Part shown: positions 30,790-40,944 of the stretch, one piece after another
Layout: the number at the start of each line of letters is the position of its first letter
How positions within the stretch are numbered: position 1 is the first letter of the stretch
From: Erinaceus europaeus
Taxonomy: Eukaryota > Chordata > Mammalia > Eulipotyphla > Erinaceidae
Assembly: GCF_950295315.1 (NCBI RefSeq)
Contig: NC_080164.1
Coordinates: 54,841,451-54,905,450, forward strand
Reading direction: 5' to 3'
DNA length: 64,000 bases
Made by a program: the position numbers and the translations under genes
The notes under the pieces: generated by a model
What the model saw: only the letters and a program-made list of their open reading frames with translations
Database searches by the model: none
Told to the model about the DNA's origin: nothing

Positions 30790-31058
30790 AAAAAATATTT
30801 ATTCCCTTTTGTTGCACTAGTTTTGCTGTTGTAGTTATTATTGTTATTATTGATGTTGTTTTCCGATAGGACAGAAATAAATGGAGAGAGGAGGGGAAGA
30901 CAGAGAGGGAGAAAGACAGTCACCTGCAGACCTGCTTCACCGCTTGTGATGCGACTCCCCTGCAGGTGGGGAGCTGGGGGCTTGAACCGGGATCCCTATG
31001 CCGGTTCTTGCGCTTTGCACCACATGCGCTTAACCCGCTGCACTACCGCCCAACTCCC
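30790..31058 (-). repeat. SINE-A, nested
   Basis: Inverted; duplication TAGACTTTT at 30781-30789 and from 31059. It landed inside the left duplication arm of the U6/SINE chimera, so it is younger. Confidence 0.93.
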
Positions 31059-31069
31059 TAGACTTTTTT

Positions 31070-31123
31070 CTAAAAGATTTTATTTATTTATTAATGAGAA
31101 AGATAGAAGAGAGAAAGAACCAG
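31070..31123 (-). repeat. SINE-C tail joined to U6
   Basis: Inverted 3' half of SINE-C (AGAGAGAAAGAACCAG preceded by a (TTTA)n tail). The head half is replaced by U6 sequence. Confidence 0.85.
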
Positions 31124-31182
31124 AAAAATATGGAACACTTCACAAATTTGCGTTTCATCCTTGCGCAGGGGCCATGCTAATA

Positions 31183-31214
<32 letters not shown>

Positions 31215-31230
31215 GCGTTGAAGCGAGCAC
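31124..31230 (-). pseudogene. RNU6 pseudogene: U6 snRNA pseudogene, full length
   Basis: 107 nt on the minus strand from GTGCTCGCTTC to CCATATTTTT, colinear with spliceosomal U6 with about 8 substitutions (5' stem GGCAG changed to AACGC; GAAGATTAG to GAATATTAG). It lacks its own promoter context: the flanks are a SINE tail and a target-site duplication. The 5' end is intact, as in reverse-transcribed U6 chimeras, so function is unlikely. Confidence 0.95.
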
Positions 31231-31246
31231 AGTATATAGACTTTTT

Positions 31247-31516
31247 AAACCTTCTGTGTTGTGCTTATTTGGAGTGTATGCATTTTATACATACAAGGCA
31301 GTAATTACAAATTAAATTGCATGGAGTTAGTTTAGGATACAAATGCCATCCACAGCTATCAGGCAGCTGTGTCCTCCATTCAGTGCAATATTAATAATAT
31401 AGTCATGGACCAGGTGAGCATTCCAATGAGTTAGTGTGTGTAGATAGAGAAGAGGTCTGTGAAAGGAAACCTGAGCCCTCCAAGTTTTAGAGATTGGGAA
31501 GATAAAAGGAGAACCC
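31247..31516. other. No recognisable feature
   Basis: Short unassigned interval between the U6 chimera and a SINE-A. Confidence 0.5.
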
Positions 31517-31800
31517 GGGAGTCCGGCTGTAGTGCAGTGGGTTAAGTGCAGGTGGCGCCAAGCACAAGAACCACTTAAGGATCCGAATTCGAGCCACCGA
31601 CTCCCCACCTGTAAGGGAGTCGCTTCACAGGCGGTGAACAGGTCTGCAGGTGTCGATCTTTCTCTCCCCTCTGTCTTCCCCTCCTCTTTCCATTTCCCTC
31701 TGTCGTATCTAACAATCACATCAATAACAGCAACAATAATAACTACAACAGCAATAAAAAACAAGGGCAACAAAAGGGAAAATAAATATTTTTAAAAAAT
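31517..31800 (+). repeat. SINE-A
   Basis: GGGAGTCCGGCTGTAGTGCA head, B box altered to GAATTCGAGCC, normal linker and tail. Confidence 0.93.
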
Positions 31801-31941
31801 AAGAAAAATTTTAAAAAGGGTAACCCAACAAGGATTACAGAGAAGGAATGGCCACTGAGGTAAGGGGAGAATCAAGGAGGAGAGTTATTTGGAGACTAAG
31901 TGAAGAAAGTAGTTCTGGAAGAAGTTGGTCAGTCAATTATA

Positions 31942-32146
31942 GGGGCCAGGTGGTGGCACACCTGGCTAAGCACACACATTATAGTGCACAAGGACCTGGG
32001 TTCAAGCCTCTGGTCCCCACCTGTAGGAAGGAAGCTTCACAAGTGCTGAAGCAGTGCTGCAGGTGTCTCTCTGTCTCTTAACCCTCTCTATCTCTCCCAC
32101 CTCTCAATTTCTGTCTCTCTATCCAATAAGAAATTAAAAAAAAAAT
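31942..32146 (+). repeat. SINE-B
   Basis: GGGGCCAGGTGGTGGCACAC head, GGTTCAAGCC, TATCCAATAAGAAATT tail. Confidence 0.93.
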
Positions 32147-32228
32147 CAATTACTACTATTAGGTGGTAGATTGAGAGTTGGAATCTGATTGCATGGAAGT
32201 CACTGGTGATTTTGATAAATGAAGTTTT

Positions 32229-33788
32229 TTTGTTTTGTCTCATTTAAAAAAAATTATTTATACAAAGGAAACACTGAGAAACACCATAGGTTAAGAGGGG
32301 TACAACTCCATACAATTCCCACCACCAGAACTGTGTATCCCATCCCCACCCCTGATAGCTTTCCTTGAGAGTCTAGTGCCTTAGCCACTGCGCCACCTCC
32401 TGGACCACCCTTGATAGCTTTCCTATTCTTTATCCCTCTGGGAGTATGGACCCAAGGTCATTATGGGATGCAGAAGTTAGTTCTATTTCAAAGGGCCCAT
32501 GACTATACTAGTTTTTTTTTTTTTTTCCTGAGCCTGACATCTGATATGCAGGTGGACCCAAGTTATTGTCTAGGGAGATGATGTCATGGTTGGAAGAAGG
32601 GCTAGAAAGCTAGATCAGGGAATAGAGTAGCTCCCAAGTATGGGAAAGGTGTATAATTATTGTAGACTATAAACCCCATCGATTTGATCTGGGGCCCATA
32701 TTCAGCTTAGGAGCCTTTGTAACCCCTGAATCCCTGTAATTCTGAGCTCATGTTCGGTGGTCATGAGTAGGAACATTCCAAACCGCCCCAATTTCAGGAT
32801 CCATCTTCCTCAGGTGGAACACAGAATATGTTGTCCAGCCTCCCTTCAGAGGATGGAACATTCTCTACCATTGTTGATCCATGTTGAGGGTAAGGTCCTA
32901 TGGGGACCCAAAAAGGGGTCTATTGTGTTGTTCCTGATAGAGATGACCAATAACAATGGAGAGAGGGATCCATTCGAGGTCTAGGCCTGTTATGTCTGTT
33001 TGGGAATCTCGGGACTCCCCAAATAGGCCCCTAGCTGATGGGGTGGCCTGGTAGTGACTAAAGAGTTATCTTTAAAGTATGCCAGTCTCTTGCCCTTATT
33101 CAGCCTTTGCAGTCCTTGCTTTTAATAAGGTTAGCTTTGGAGTGAGTGAGGGAAGTGTAATAGGAAGTGATGAGGGTATCTAAGTCTAAGTGGACACTAT
33201 TTCATCAGGAACTTTATGATGTCTTTTTAGGTCTTTCTACTTGCTTGCTGCATATATTGACTCACTGTAGACTATTTACTTTCAGATATATATTTTGCCC
33301 TAATTTATGGATGCATGTGAATGTGTGCCCTATCTCATGGGACCTAGTCTATATCTAGGTTTTGGGACTTTGTTAGGAAGTGAACCACCTGAAATAGAGA
33401 ATCCTATGCGAGTAATGAGGCTGAAGGGTTGACATTCCACGCCTGATGTCTCTGGACAGTCTGAACTGAAGCATGCTGAGGTGGTACTCATTGTGTTGAT
33501 TAGGTTGGGCTCAGTAGATGCAATATCATTTGGTATGAATTGAGAGAAGCATGCAGGAAAGTGCGCCCAACCCTAGAGGTTCCAGGACTGGGGGAAATAT
33601 AGGCTCTATAGAAGAAGTGGGAGGTTCCTGCTGTCTTAGGGTTTAAGAAGGCAATAGATAGCTATTGCTGTAATCAAATTATTTGGCAATTGGGTTAACT
33701 TTGAATATCCCTTTGTTAGGATTTGTTGTATCATACATAACATCACCATAATTTATGTCCTTTGACATTATTAGTATATAGCTGTGTC
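32229..33788 (-). mobile_element. Family F copy F6, longest (reference)
   Basis: 1,560 bp, antisense, inside an exact 15-bp duplication GATAAATGAAGTTTT (32214-32228 and 33789-33803). Inverted A-tail at 32229-32260. No open frame of note on either strand: a non-coding retroposon. The 3' end (on the minus strand) carries GGTGGGAATTGTATGGAGTT. I do not recognise a known family; a retroposed non-coding RNA or a shortened LINE are both possible. Confidence 0.85.
32365..32409 (-). mobile_element. Tail-less SINE-C head insertion
   Basis: Only the tRNA-like 5' part, read inverted (GAGAGTCTAGTGCCTTAGCC ... CCACCTCCTGGACCACC), breaks family F. The flanks CCTGATAGCTTTCC (32351-32364) and CTTGATAGCTTTCC (32410-32423) are a duplication. 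No A-tail, and the break falls in the anticodon-loop position. Confidence 0.82.
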
Positions 33789-33803
33789 GATAAATGAAGT
33801 TTT

Positions 33804-34369
33804 GGGATGGGACACAGTGGGAGAAGATCTGTTAGGAGTGGGATCAAGAAAGATAAGAGGTAGTGGAAACTAAGTATAGACAATTATTTAAAAGAACCTT
33901 GATCAGCATAGAGGATGTACAAAGAGAAAAGTCTGTAGCTTTACCCCTAAAAATGATGGAGCAGTCAATGAAGAACTCTTGGTGACTATTCTTTCAAGGA
34001 TAGTTTGCAATACTTAATATGATAGCTTTGTTAATGTATCTTTATTTATTGTTACATGTCAGAAAACAGTGGTTAACTTAACTAAAGTCTTAATTTTATG
34101 TGCTAGGAGACAGTGCCATTGAAAATGAATAATTCACTACTTTAAAGATATTGGATGCCAGTTTTTATTGTTTAATATTTTCTTTATTTACATCTGTGTA
34201 TATGTAGTATGTATAAAAATCTTAATGTAGTTTTACCTTAAAATACTCCTTAATTTCAAAAAGGAGCACAGAAATGAAATCAGTTTTATTAATCCATTTC
34301 CAAATTAGATAATATTTTCACAGGAATTCATTTTTATTTTATTTTTATTATTTTAAAATATATATTTTG
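33804..34369. other. No recognisable feature
   Basis: AT-rich unassigned sequence. Confidence 0.5.
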
Positions 34370-34488
34370 AGATGGGGAGATAGCATAATAGTTATGCAAA
34401 AGTATTCTCCTGCCTGAGACTATGAGTTCCCAGGTTCAGTCCTATGCACCATAAGCCAGAGCTGAGCAGTGCTCTGGTTAAAATATAT
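34370..34488 (+). repeat. SINE-D
   Basis: GATGGGGAGATAGCATAATA head, CCCAGGTTCAGTCC, GAGCTGAGCAGTGCTCTGG. Flanks TTAAAATATATTT-like. Confidence 0.9.
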
Positions 34489-34489
34489 T

Positions 34490-34670
34490 TATTTTATTTT
34501 ATTTTTTATTAGTGATCTAATATTTATTTATAAAATTATGAGACAACAGGGTATAACTTCATACCATTCCCACCGCCAGAGTTCTCTGTCCCCATCCCTT
34601 CAATGGAAGCAACAATAGTTCTCCCAAGGTCACATATATGACCTTGACTATTATATAATAATAATATTGA
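34490..34670 (-). mobile_element. L1-type 3' UTR end, inverted
   Basis: TTTATTAGTGATCTAATATT, CATTCCCACCGCCAGAGTTC, CAATAGTTCTCCCAAGGTCA. Confidence 0.7.
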
Positions 34671-34683
34671 CTATTATTTCTTT

Positions 34684-35352
34684 TTATTTTATTTATTTTA
34701 TTATTTATTTATTTTTATTTAAGAAAGGAGACATTAACAAAACCGTAGCATAGGAGGGGTACAACTCCACACAATTCCCACCCCCTGATCTCCATATCCC
34801 ATCCCCTCTCCTGATAGCTTTCCCATTCTCTATCCCTTTGGGAGTATGGATCCAGGGTCGTTGTGGGTTGCAGAAGGTGGAAGGTCTGGCTTCTGTAATT
34901 GCTTCCCCACAGAACATGGGCGTTGACTGATCGATCCATACTCCCAGTCTGCCTCTCTCTTTCCCTAGTAGGGTGGGGCTCTGGGGAAGTGGAGCTCCAG
35001 GACACACTGGTGGAGTCATCAGTCCAGGGAAGTCTGGTTGGCATCATGCTGGCATCTGGAATTTGGTGGCTGAAAAGAGAGTTAACATACAAAGCCAAAC
35101 AAATTATTAAACAATCATGGACCTAAAGGCTAGAATAGTGCAGATGAAGTGTTGGGGGGTACTCACTGCAGACTCTTGTGTACTTCTGCTTTCAGGTATA
35201 TATTTTTCCCTGGTTTGTGGACACGTGTGAACATATGCTCTATCTCAGGGGACCTGGACTATATCTAGGTTTGAGGACTTTATTGGGGAGTGGACCACCT
35301 GGAATGGAATTAGAGAATACTATGAAAGGAAAGGTCTCACCTGAGTGATGAA
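34684..35352 (-). mobile_element. Family F copy F7, internally deleted type
   Basis: Antisense; GATGAAGTGTTGGGGGGTAC joins distant parts of the reference copy at the same point as F3. It ends abruptly at GAGTGATGAAGCTGA, where SINE-B sequence begins. Confidence 0.83.
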
Positions 35353-35354
35353 GC

Positions 35355-35515
35355 TGATAAACAGATAGAAATTGAGAGGGGAAAGAGAGACACTTACAGC
35401 ACTGTTTCACTACTCCTGAATCTTCTCTTCCTGCAGGTAGGAACCTGGGGCTTGAACCTGGGTCCTTGTGCATGGTAACATGTGTACTCAACCAAGTGAG
35501 TCACTGCCTGGCCCT
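35355..35515 (-). repeat. SINE-B 5' part abutting F7
   Basis: Inverted and lacking its 3' tail: starts within the body (CAGATAGAAATTGAGAGGGG) right at the F7 break. On the minus strand it lies 5' of F7, as in a template-switch chimera. Confidence 0.8.
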
Positions 35516-35518
35516 GCA

Positions 35519-35521
35519 ATA

Positions 35522-35554
<33 letters not shown>
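35519..35554. repeat. (TA)n and T-run
   Basis: Ten TA units followed by about 16 T, the latter the inverted tail of the next SINE. Confidence 0.9.
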
Positions 35555-35813
35555 CTCTCCAGGTTTATTGCTGGGGCTTGGTGCCTGCAATATGAATCCA
35601 CTGCGCCTTTGGCAATTCTTTATTTTTTATTTTTCTATGACAGAGAGAAATTGAGAGGGGAGGGGAAGATAAAGAGGAGAGAGAAAGAGAGACACCTGCT
35701 GACCTGTTTCACCACTCGTGAAGCTTTCCCCCTGCAGGTGGGGAGCCCAGGGCTTATCCTTATGCTTTGTACTATGTGTGCTTACCCTGGGTGTGCCACC
35801 ACCTGGCTCCTGC
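35555..35813 (-). repeat. Composite SINE (B body, A 3' module)
   Basis: Inverted 3' module of SINE-A (CCAGGTTTATTGCTGGGGCT, AATCCACTGCGCC) followed by a SINE-B body and head (GTGCCACCACCTGGCTCC). Confidence 0.8.
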
Positions 35814-35844
35814 AACAAGTATTTTTTAAAAGAGCTACATATTT

Positions 35845-36030
35845 TGTTGCTTATTTTATTTGTTTTTTGTGATCTTCAGGGCTTCAATCCAGATTAACTT
35901 TTGCAGATAGAGCAAGAGAGATGCAGAGAGGGAAAGAAACCATAGCATTGAAGTTTCCTTCAATGCAATGGGAGCCAGGCTTCAGATATACAGTTCTGTG
36001 CTATACTACTGAGCTATCTCCCTGGCTCTT
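35845..36030 (-). repeat. Unclassified SINE, inverted
   Basis: GCAAGAGAGATGCAGAGAGG, then TACTACTGAGCTATCTCCCT, an inverted A-box-like head. Not families A-D. Confidence 0.5.
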
Positions 36031-36132
36031 GATTTTTATCTCATTTAAGTTAAAAATCATGAGTGTTTTCAGCAAGTGAAATATTTTTCTCTAATAAACT
36101 CATACATTTACTTTCTATGTATTTTCTTTAAA

Positions 36133-36617
36133 CAATTTTTTTTTAACCTTTATTGGGTGTCTGGCGGTAGCGCAGTGGATTAAGCACATGTGGCACGAAG
36201 AACAAGGACTGGCGTAATGATCCTGGTTCCAGCCCCCAGCTCCTCACCTGTAGGGAAGTTGTTTCACAGGCGGTGAAGTAGGTCTACAGGTGTCTATCTT
36301 TCTGTCTTCCTCTCCTCTCTCCATTTTTCTCTGTCCTACCCAACAATGATGACATCAACAACCACAACAATAATAACTAGGGGGAAAAAAGGGAATAAAT
36401 AAATAAATTTTTAAAAATTATCTTTATTCATTATTGGATAGACAGCCAGAAATTCAGGGGGGAGGGGGAGATAAAGAAGAAGAGACAGAGAGACACCTGC
36501 AGCCCTGCTTCACCACCTGTGAAGCTTTCACCCTGCAGGTGGGGACCAGGGGCTTGAACCTGGGCCCTTGCACATTGTAACATGTGTGCTCAACCAGGTG
36601 TGCCACCACCTGGCCCC
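36133..36617 (-). repeat. SINE-B split by SINE-A
   Basis: Tail at 36133-36155 and body/head at 36417-36617 (GAAATTCAGGGGGGAGGGGG ... CACCACCTGGCCCC). The SINE-A entered its A-rich tail. Confidence 0.85.
36156..36416 (+). repeat. SINE-A nested in SINE-B tail
   Basis: GGTGTCTGGCGGTAGCGCAG head, complete body, tail AATAAATAAATTTTTAAAAA. Opposite orientation to its host. Confidence 0.9.
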
Positions 36618-36639
36618 TTCTATGTATTTTCTTTTATTT

Positions 36640-36840
36640 TTCTTTTTTTTATTTTTTTAAATTTTTTATTTAAGAAAGGATTAGTGAACAAAAGCATAAG
36701 GTAGGAGGGGTACAACTCCACACAATTCCCACCACTCAATCCCCATAGCCCACCCCCTCCCATGGTAGCTTTCCCATTCTCTATCCCTCTGGGAGCATGG
36801 ACCCAGGGTCGTTGAGGGTTGCAGAAGGTAGAAGGTCTAA
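36640..36840 (-). mobile_element. Family F 3' fragment F8
   Basis: Inverted 200-bp 3' end, stopping at AGGTAGAAGGTCT. AAGGTCT plus an A-run is then repeated, perhaps the duplication. Confidence 0.82.
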
Positions 36841-36876
36841 AAAAAAAAAGGTCTAAAAAAAAAAAAAAGATTTTGT

Positions 36877-36962
36877 GGAAAACTGGGAAGTATCATGCAT
36901 GTACAAACTATTGTTTTTTGCTGTTGAGTGTAAAACATTAATACCCCAATAAAAATAAATTA
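36877..36962 (+). mobile_element. L1 3' UTR fragment
   Basis: GGAAAACTGGGAAGTATCAT, CATGTACAAACTATTG, ATACCCCAATAAAAATAA. Confidence 0.85.
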
Positions 36963-36972
36963 AAAATTATTT

Positions 36973-37107
36973 TGGGGACAGGGAGATAGCATAATGGTTA
37001 TGCAAAAGTAGTTACCTATATGAATTTCTGAGGTCCCAAGTTAAATCTCTAGCACCACCATAAGCCATAGCTGAGCAGTGCTCTGGTCTCTGTATTTTTC
37101 TTTCATT
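36973..37107 (+). repeat. SINE-D
   Basis: GGGACAGGGAGATAGCATAA head; B box weakened to CCAAGTTAAATCTC. Confidence 0.87.
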
Positions 37108-37124
37108 AAAATAAAATATATTTC

Positions 37125-37398
37125 AGAGTTGGGCAGTAGCGCAGTGGGATAAGCACAGGTGGCACAAAGCGCAAGAACCATCGTAAGGATACCAGTTTGA
37201 GCCCCCGGTTCCCCACCTGCAGGGGAGTCACTTCACAGTCAGTGAAGCAGGTCTGCAGGTGTCCCTCTTTCTCTCCCCCTTTGTCTTCCCCTCCTTTCTC
37301 CATTTCTCTCTGTCCTATCCAACAACGATGACATCAATAATAACAATAACTACAACAATAAAACAAGGGCAACAAAAGGGAATAAATATTTTAAAAAT
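37125..37398 (+). repeat. SINE-A
   Basis: Perfect 17-bp duplication AAAATAAAATATATTTC at 37108-37124 and 37399-37415. Confidence 0.95.
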
Positions 37399-37417
37399 AA
37401 AATAAAATATATTTCTT

Positions 37418-37629
37418 AATATTTTTTATTAATTCATTTATTGTTGGATAGAGACAGAGAGAAACTGGGAGGGAAGGGGAAAATAGAAAGGGAGAGAGAC
37501 AGAGAGATACCTGCTGCCCTGCTTCACTACTTGTGAAACTTTCCTCCTGCAGGTGGGGACCAGGAGCTTGAACCTGAGTCCTTGTGTACTCTATTGTTTG
37601 TGCTTAACTAGGTGTGCCACCACCTGGCC
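37418..37629 (-). repeat. SINE-B
   Basis: Inverted copy immediately after the SINE-A duplication; ends GTGCCACCACCTGGCC. Confidence 0.9.
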
Positions 37630-37697
37630 TGCAAATAAAATATTTTAAAAGGATTATTTATATTTATTTCATAATAGATAATTTCACATTGAAAGAG

Positions 37698-38018
37698 AAA
37701 AAGCGCGAGGACCAGGGTAAGGATCCCAGTTCAAGCCCTTGGCTCCCTACCTGCACAAGCGGTGAAGCAGGTCTGCAGGTGTCTATCTTTCTCTCTTCCT
37801 CTCTGTCTTCTCATCCTCCCTCCATTTCTCTCTTTCCTATAAAACAACAATGACATCAATAACAAAAACAACAATAACCACCACAACAATAAAAAAAACA
37901 AGGGCAACAAAAGGAGGAAAAAATAACCTCCAGGAGCAGTGGATTCGTAGTGCAGGCACCGAGCCCCAGCAATAACCCTAAAGGCAAAAAATAAAAAATA
38001 AAAATAAATAAAAATATT
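37698..38018 (+). repeat. SINE-A, long form, 5' truncated
   Basis: Starts at AAAGCGCGAGGACCAGGG, missing the A-box half. The 3' module is complete (CTCCAGGAGCAGTGGATTCG). Confidence 0.9.
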
Positions 38019-38179
38019 ATACATATAATAAATCTTATAAGTTCTGCAAAACTGTAATATAGTATACTTATATTAGTGGATTCTCCTTTATTTAAGTAAT
38101 ATTGAAAATATTTACAAAAAAGGAAAATATAAAAAAAGGAAAATATTTACATAGTTATAAACTTCAATATTGGAAGAAA

Positions 38180-38625
38180 ACTCATGTTGATCCCTAAATT
38201 ATTATCTCCTTTAATCCTCACAATAGTTGAAAGAGGTATTATTATCCTCATTTTACTGCTACAGGAACTGCGGATCTAGGAAGCTGAATAAATTGCTTCA
38301 GGATAAATAGTAGTTAGTAGGGAAGTAGTTAGTAGCGGAAGCGCAGCGGGTTAAGCGTAGGTGGTGCAAGGCGCAAGGATCAGAGGAAGAATCCCCGTTT
38401 GAGCCCCTGACACCCCACCTGCAGGGGAGTCGCTTTTCAGGCGGAGAAGCAGGTCTACAGGTGTCTTTCTCTCCCTCTCTCCATTTCTCTCTGTCCTATC
38501 CAACAACGACAACAATAATAACTACAACAATAAAAAAGGGCAACAAAAGGGAGTAAATAAATAAATAAACAATAATAGTTAGTGGAACAAGGATTCAAAT
38601 CCAAATCTCTGGATTCCTTTCTGTT
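38180..38625 (-). repeat. MIR split by SINE-A
   Basis: CTTTAATCCTCACAATAGTT, TATCCTCATTTTACTGCTAC and GAAGCTGAATAAATTGCTTC (to 38326), resuming at 38573 with GTGGAACAAGGATTCAAATC: inverted MIR. Confidence 0.8.
38332..38572 (+). repeat. SINE-A nested in MIR
   Basis: Head TAGCGGAAGCGCAGCGGGTT; duplication AGTAGTTAG-like. Body shortened by loss of the TGTCTTCCCCTCC segment. Confidence 0.9.
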
Positions 38626-38627
38626 TC

Positions 38628-38745
38628 TCATGCTTACCAAGTTGCAGGCATTAGAAATAGAAAGATGAGTAAGGCATAATCTCTGCCTTCTAGAAGCTTA
38701 GAAATCAGTCAGAAATGGAAACATATAATTGAAATACGTTCTAGA
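38628..38745 (-). mobile_element. L2 3' end relic
   Basis: AAGTTGCAGGCATTAGAAAT, GATGAGTAAGGCATAATCTC, CTTCTAGAAGCTTAGAAATC in inverted L2 order. Confidence 0.6.
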
Positions 38746-38859
38746 TAATTTAGTTAATTTCCTATGAGGATCTGCATAAGTGGACATATTTATATCTCAG
38801 CTCAGTATTAAATTTTATTATCCAGGTTCCATTGTAATAATCATGATGTTTAAGTTCTT

Positions 38860-39045
38860 TATAAATATTAACTCATTTGATTCTCACTTAATAACTCTAG
38901 GAGGTAGTTACCATGACTCCCTATTTTACAAATGAAAAAGTGGAGTACCGGTAGTTAAATAATGTACTGAAAAGATAGCTATGCTAGGATTCAAATCCAT
39001 GCAGTCTGGTTAGAGTTTATATTTCAGTCTTTAGATTATGTTGCC
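38860..39045 (-). repeat. MIR
   Basis: CTCATTTGATTCTCACTTAA, CCCTATTTTACAAATGAAAA, GCTAGGATTCAAATCCATGC, AGTCTGG: inverted core MIR. Confidence 0.85.
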
Positions 39046-39961
39046 TGTAATCCTTTCTAGGCTCAGAAAATGCAGTGTTATAGTCCACAAAATGTGATTC
39101 TAAGTCATTGATCCATTAAATGACAACTTGCTGCTTAACAACAATTTATCTATCAAGTGGACTGGAAATACTTGTTCATTTGTTAATCTCTTTCTAGGCA
39201 TTTCTACCTAAGAAGGCAAATTATCAGAGGTTTCTTGGTGTTCTTGGAATTGGATCAAAGAGAATTGGATGGCTAATCTTAAGGACCTGGTGATTCTGTT
39301 TCCATTATAGTGTTCTATCTGTAGCAGTCATTTTCCTGGACAATAATGAAGGCACACTGTTTTTCAGATTCGTTTTTCTAAGCTTTCCATGCTGACTCAT
39401 TAAGATGAAAATATTTTTTCTTTAGATATTGTATTATGTAGGACTCCTGTTGTGAGAGCCCCTACTTAAACTTAAACACAAAACAGAATTTTTTCACCCA
39501 TGTCCCTGAAAAGTTAAGAGGTACATGTGGCTTCTTTAATCTTGGTTTAAAGAAATATCTTGCAGATTTCTCTTTTCTTATTTACCTCTCTCAGTGAATC
39601 TTTATCATTATGTGTTGGTCTCATTGATTCCTAAAAAAAAAAAGTACTAGTTGGGCTATACTGGGCTACCTATCCTGTTTTGGTTCAATAAATATGATTG
39701 AATGAACGACATACTATTGTTTAGTTTTATTTAGGTCATTTATGTATTTTTGTCCCTTTGGACTGAGTTTGCTTGTTAACTCTAACAGAAACACATATAG
39801 GGAGAAAAAAGTACATTCTTCAAAGGAAATAGAAAAAGTGTACCAGTAAAAGCAACAGGGTCAGTCAGCCATAGTGTACTCTGAAGTCAAAGAAAAAAAC
39901 CAATAGAACCAATTCTATCATTGTTTAAAATCTTGATGTTCATCATGGATTTTTGCATTTT
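39046..39961. other. No recognisable feature
   Basis: About 0.9 kb of unassigned sequence without repeats, a plausible piece of unique intron or intergenic DNA. No exon-like frame seen. Confidence 0.5.
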
Positions 39962-40107
39962 TTTAAATTTATGTATTTATTCATGAGAAACATAGGAGGA
40001 GAGAAAGAACCAGCCATCACTCTGGTACATGTGCTGTCAGGGATCGAACTCAGGACCTCATGCTTGAGAGTTTAGTGCCTTAGCCACTGCTCCACCTCCC
40101 GGACCAC
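39962..40107 (-). repeat. SINE-C
   Basis: Inverted, complete; ends CTCCACCTCCCGGACCAC. Flanked by GATTTTTGCATT on both sides. Confidence 0.94.
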
Positions 40108-40174
40108 AGATTTTTGCATTAATTTTTATTTAAAATATGATCTTAAATACAATTTACCTTGATTATTGAATTAT

Positions 40175-40535
40175 TTTTATGATTTATTTATTGATTAATA
40201 AAAGAGAGAGAGAGAGGGAACAACGTTACTCTGGTATATGTAGGATCAAGAATCAAATTTAGGGGACTCAGTGGTGTTGCACTTGGTTGAATGCACATGT
40301 TAGAGTGCACAAGAACCTGGCTTCAAGCCCCTGGTCCCCACCTGCAGGGAGAAAGCTCCATGAGCAGTAAAGCAGTGCTACAAGTATCTCTCTCTCCCTC
40401 TCTAACTTTGCCTTCCCCCTCAATTTCTATCTCTATCAAAAAAACAAATAAATAAACTATTAAAAAATAGACTCAAGTTCAGGATTTCATGCTTTCAGGT
40501 CCATCATTTTATTTACAACACCCATCTACCAGGTT
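40175..40535 (-). repeat. SINE-C split by SINE-B
   Basis: Tail and body at 40175-40262 (AGAGAGGGAACAACGTTACT), remainder from 40468 (ACTCAAGTTCAGGATTTCAT). Old copy. Confidence 0.65.
40263..40466 (+). repeat. SINE-B nested in SINE-C
   Basis: Head GGGACTCAGTGGTGTTGCAC, GCTTCAAGCCCCTGGTCCCC, A-rich tail. Confidence 0.88.
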
Positions 40536-40649
40536 ACTAGTTGTTGAATTTTTTAGTGTCCTTTAACTTTTGCACTAGGGGCATATGTCTATGTTTCACT
40601 TACCTGACTTCCTCATCTTAATCCTAGTCCTGCCATGAGGAATTAATTC

Positions 40650-40740
40650 ACTTGGTATCTTCAGAGATTAGCATGTTGTCTGGATCAAAGTAAGTGCTCA
40701 GTTTGAAAAATAAATAGATATATGAATAAGTTGGATAAGA
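40650..40740 (+). repeat. Possible MIR 3' end
   Basis: AAAGTAAGTGCTCAGTTTGA resembles the MIR 3' terminus; the rest is too diverged to be sure. Confidence 0.3.
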
Positions 40741-40944
40741 CATTCAGTCACTAAGACAATAAAGCTTTCAGTTCTGTGTTCTTCATTATATATTAGAACA
40801 CGACAAATTACTCATAAGAAACTGAATGATAAATCAGAATGTTAGATGAAAATGTGAGACATTAAACTTGGAGAGAAAGGTAAAGAAGTGTGAAGGTTAA
40901 TGTTTATTGAGGCCTTTTACTTTTTTATTTGGATATTTGCTATC

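Noticed and set aside
31124..31230. U6 as a functional snRNA gene
   Set aside because: About 8 substitutions, including the 5' stem-loop, with a SINE tail and target duplications instead of U6 promoter elements.
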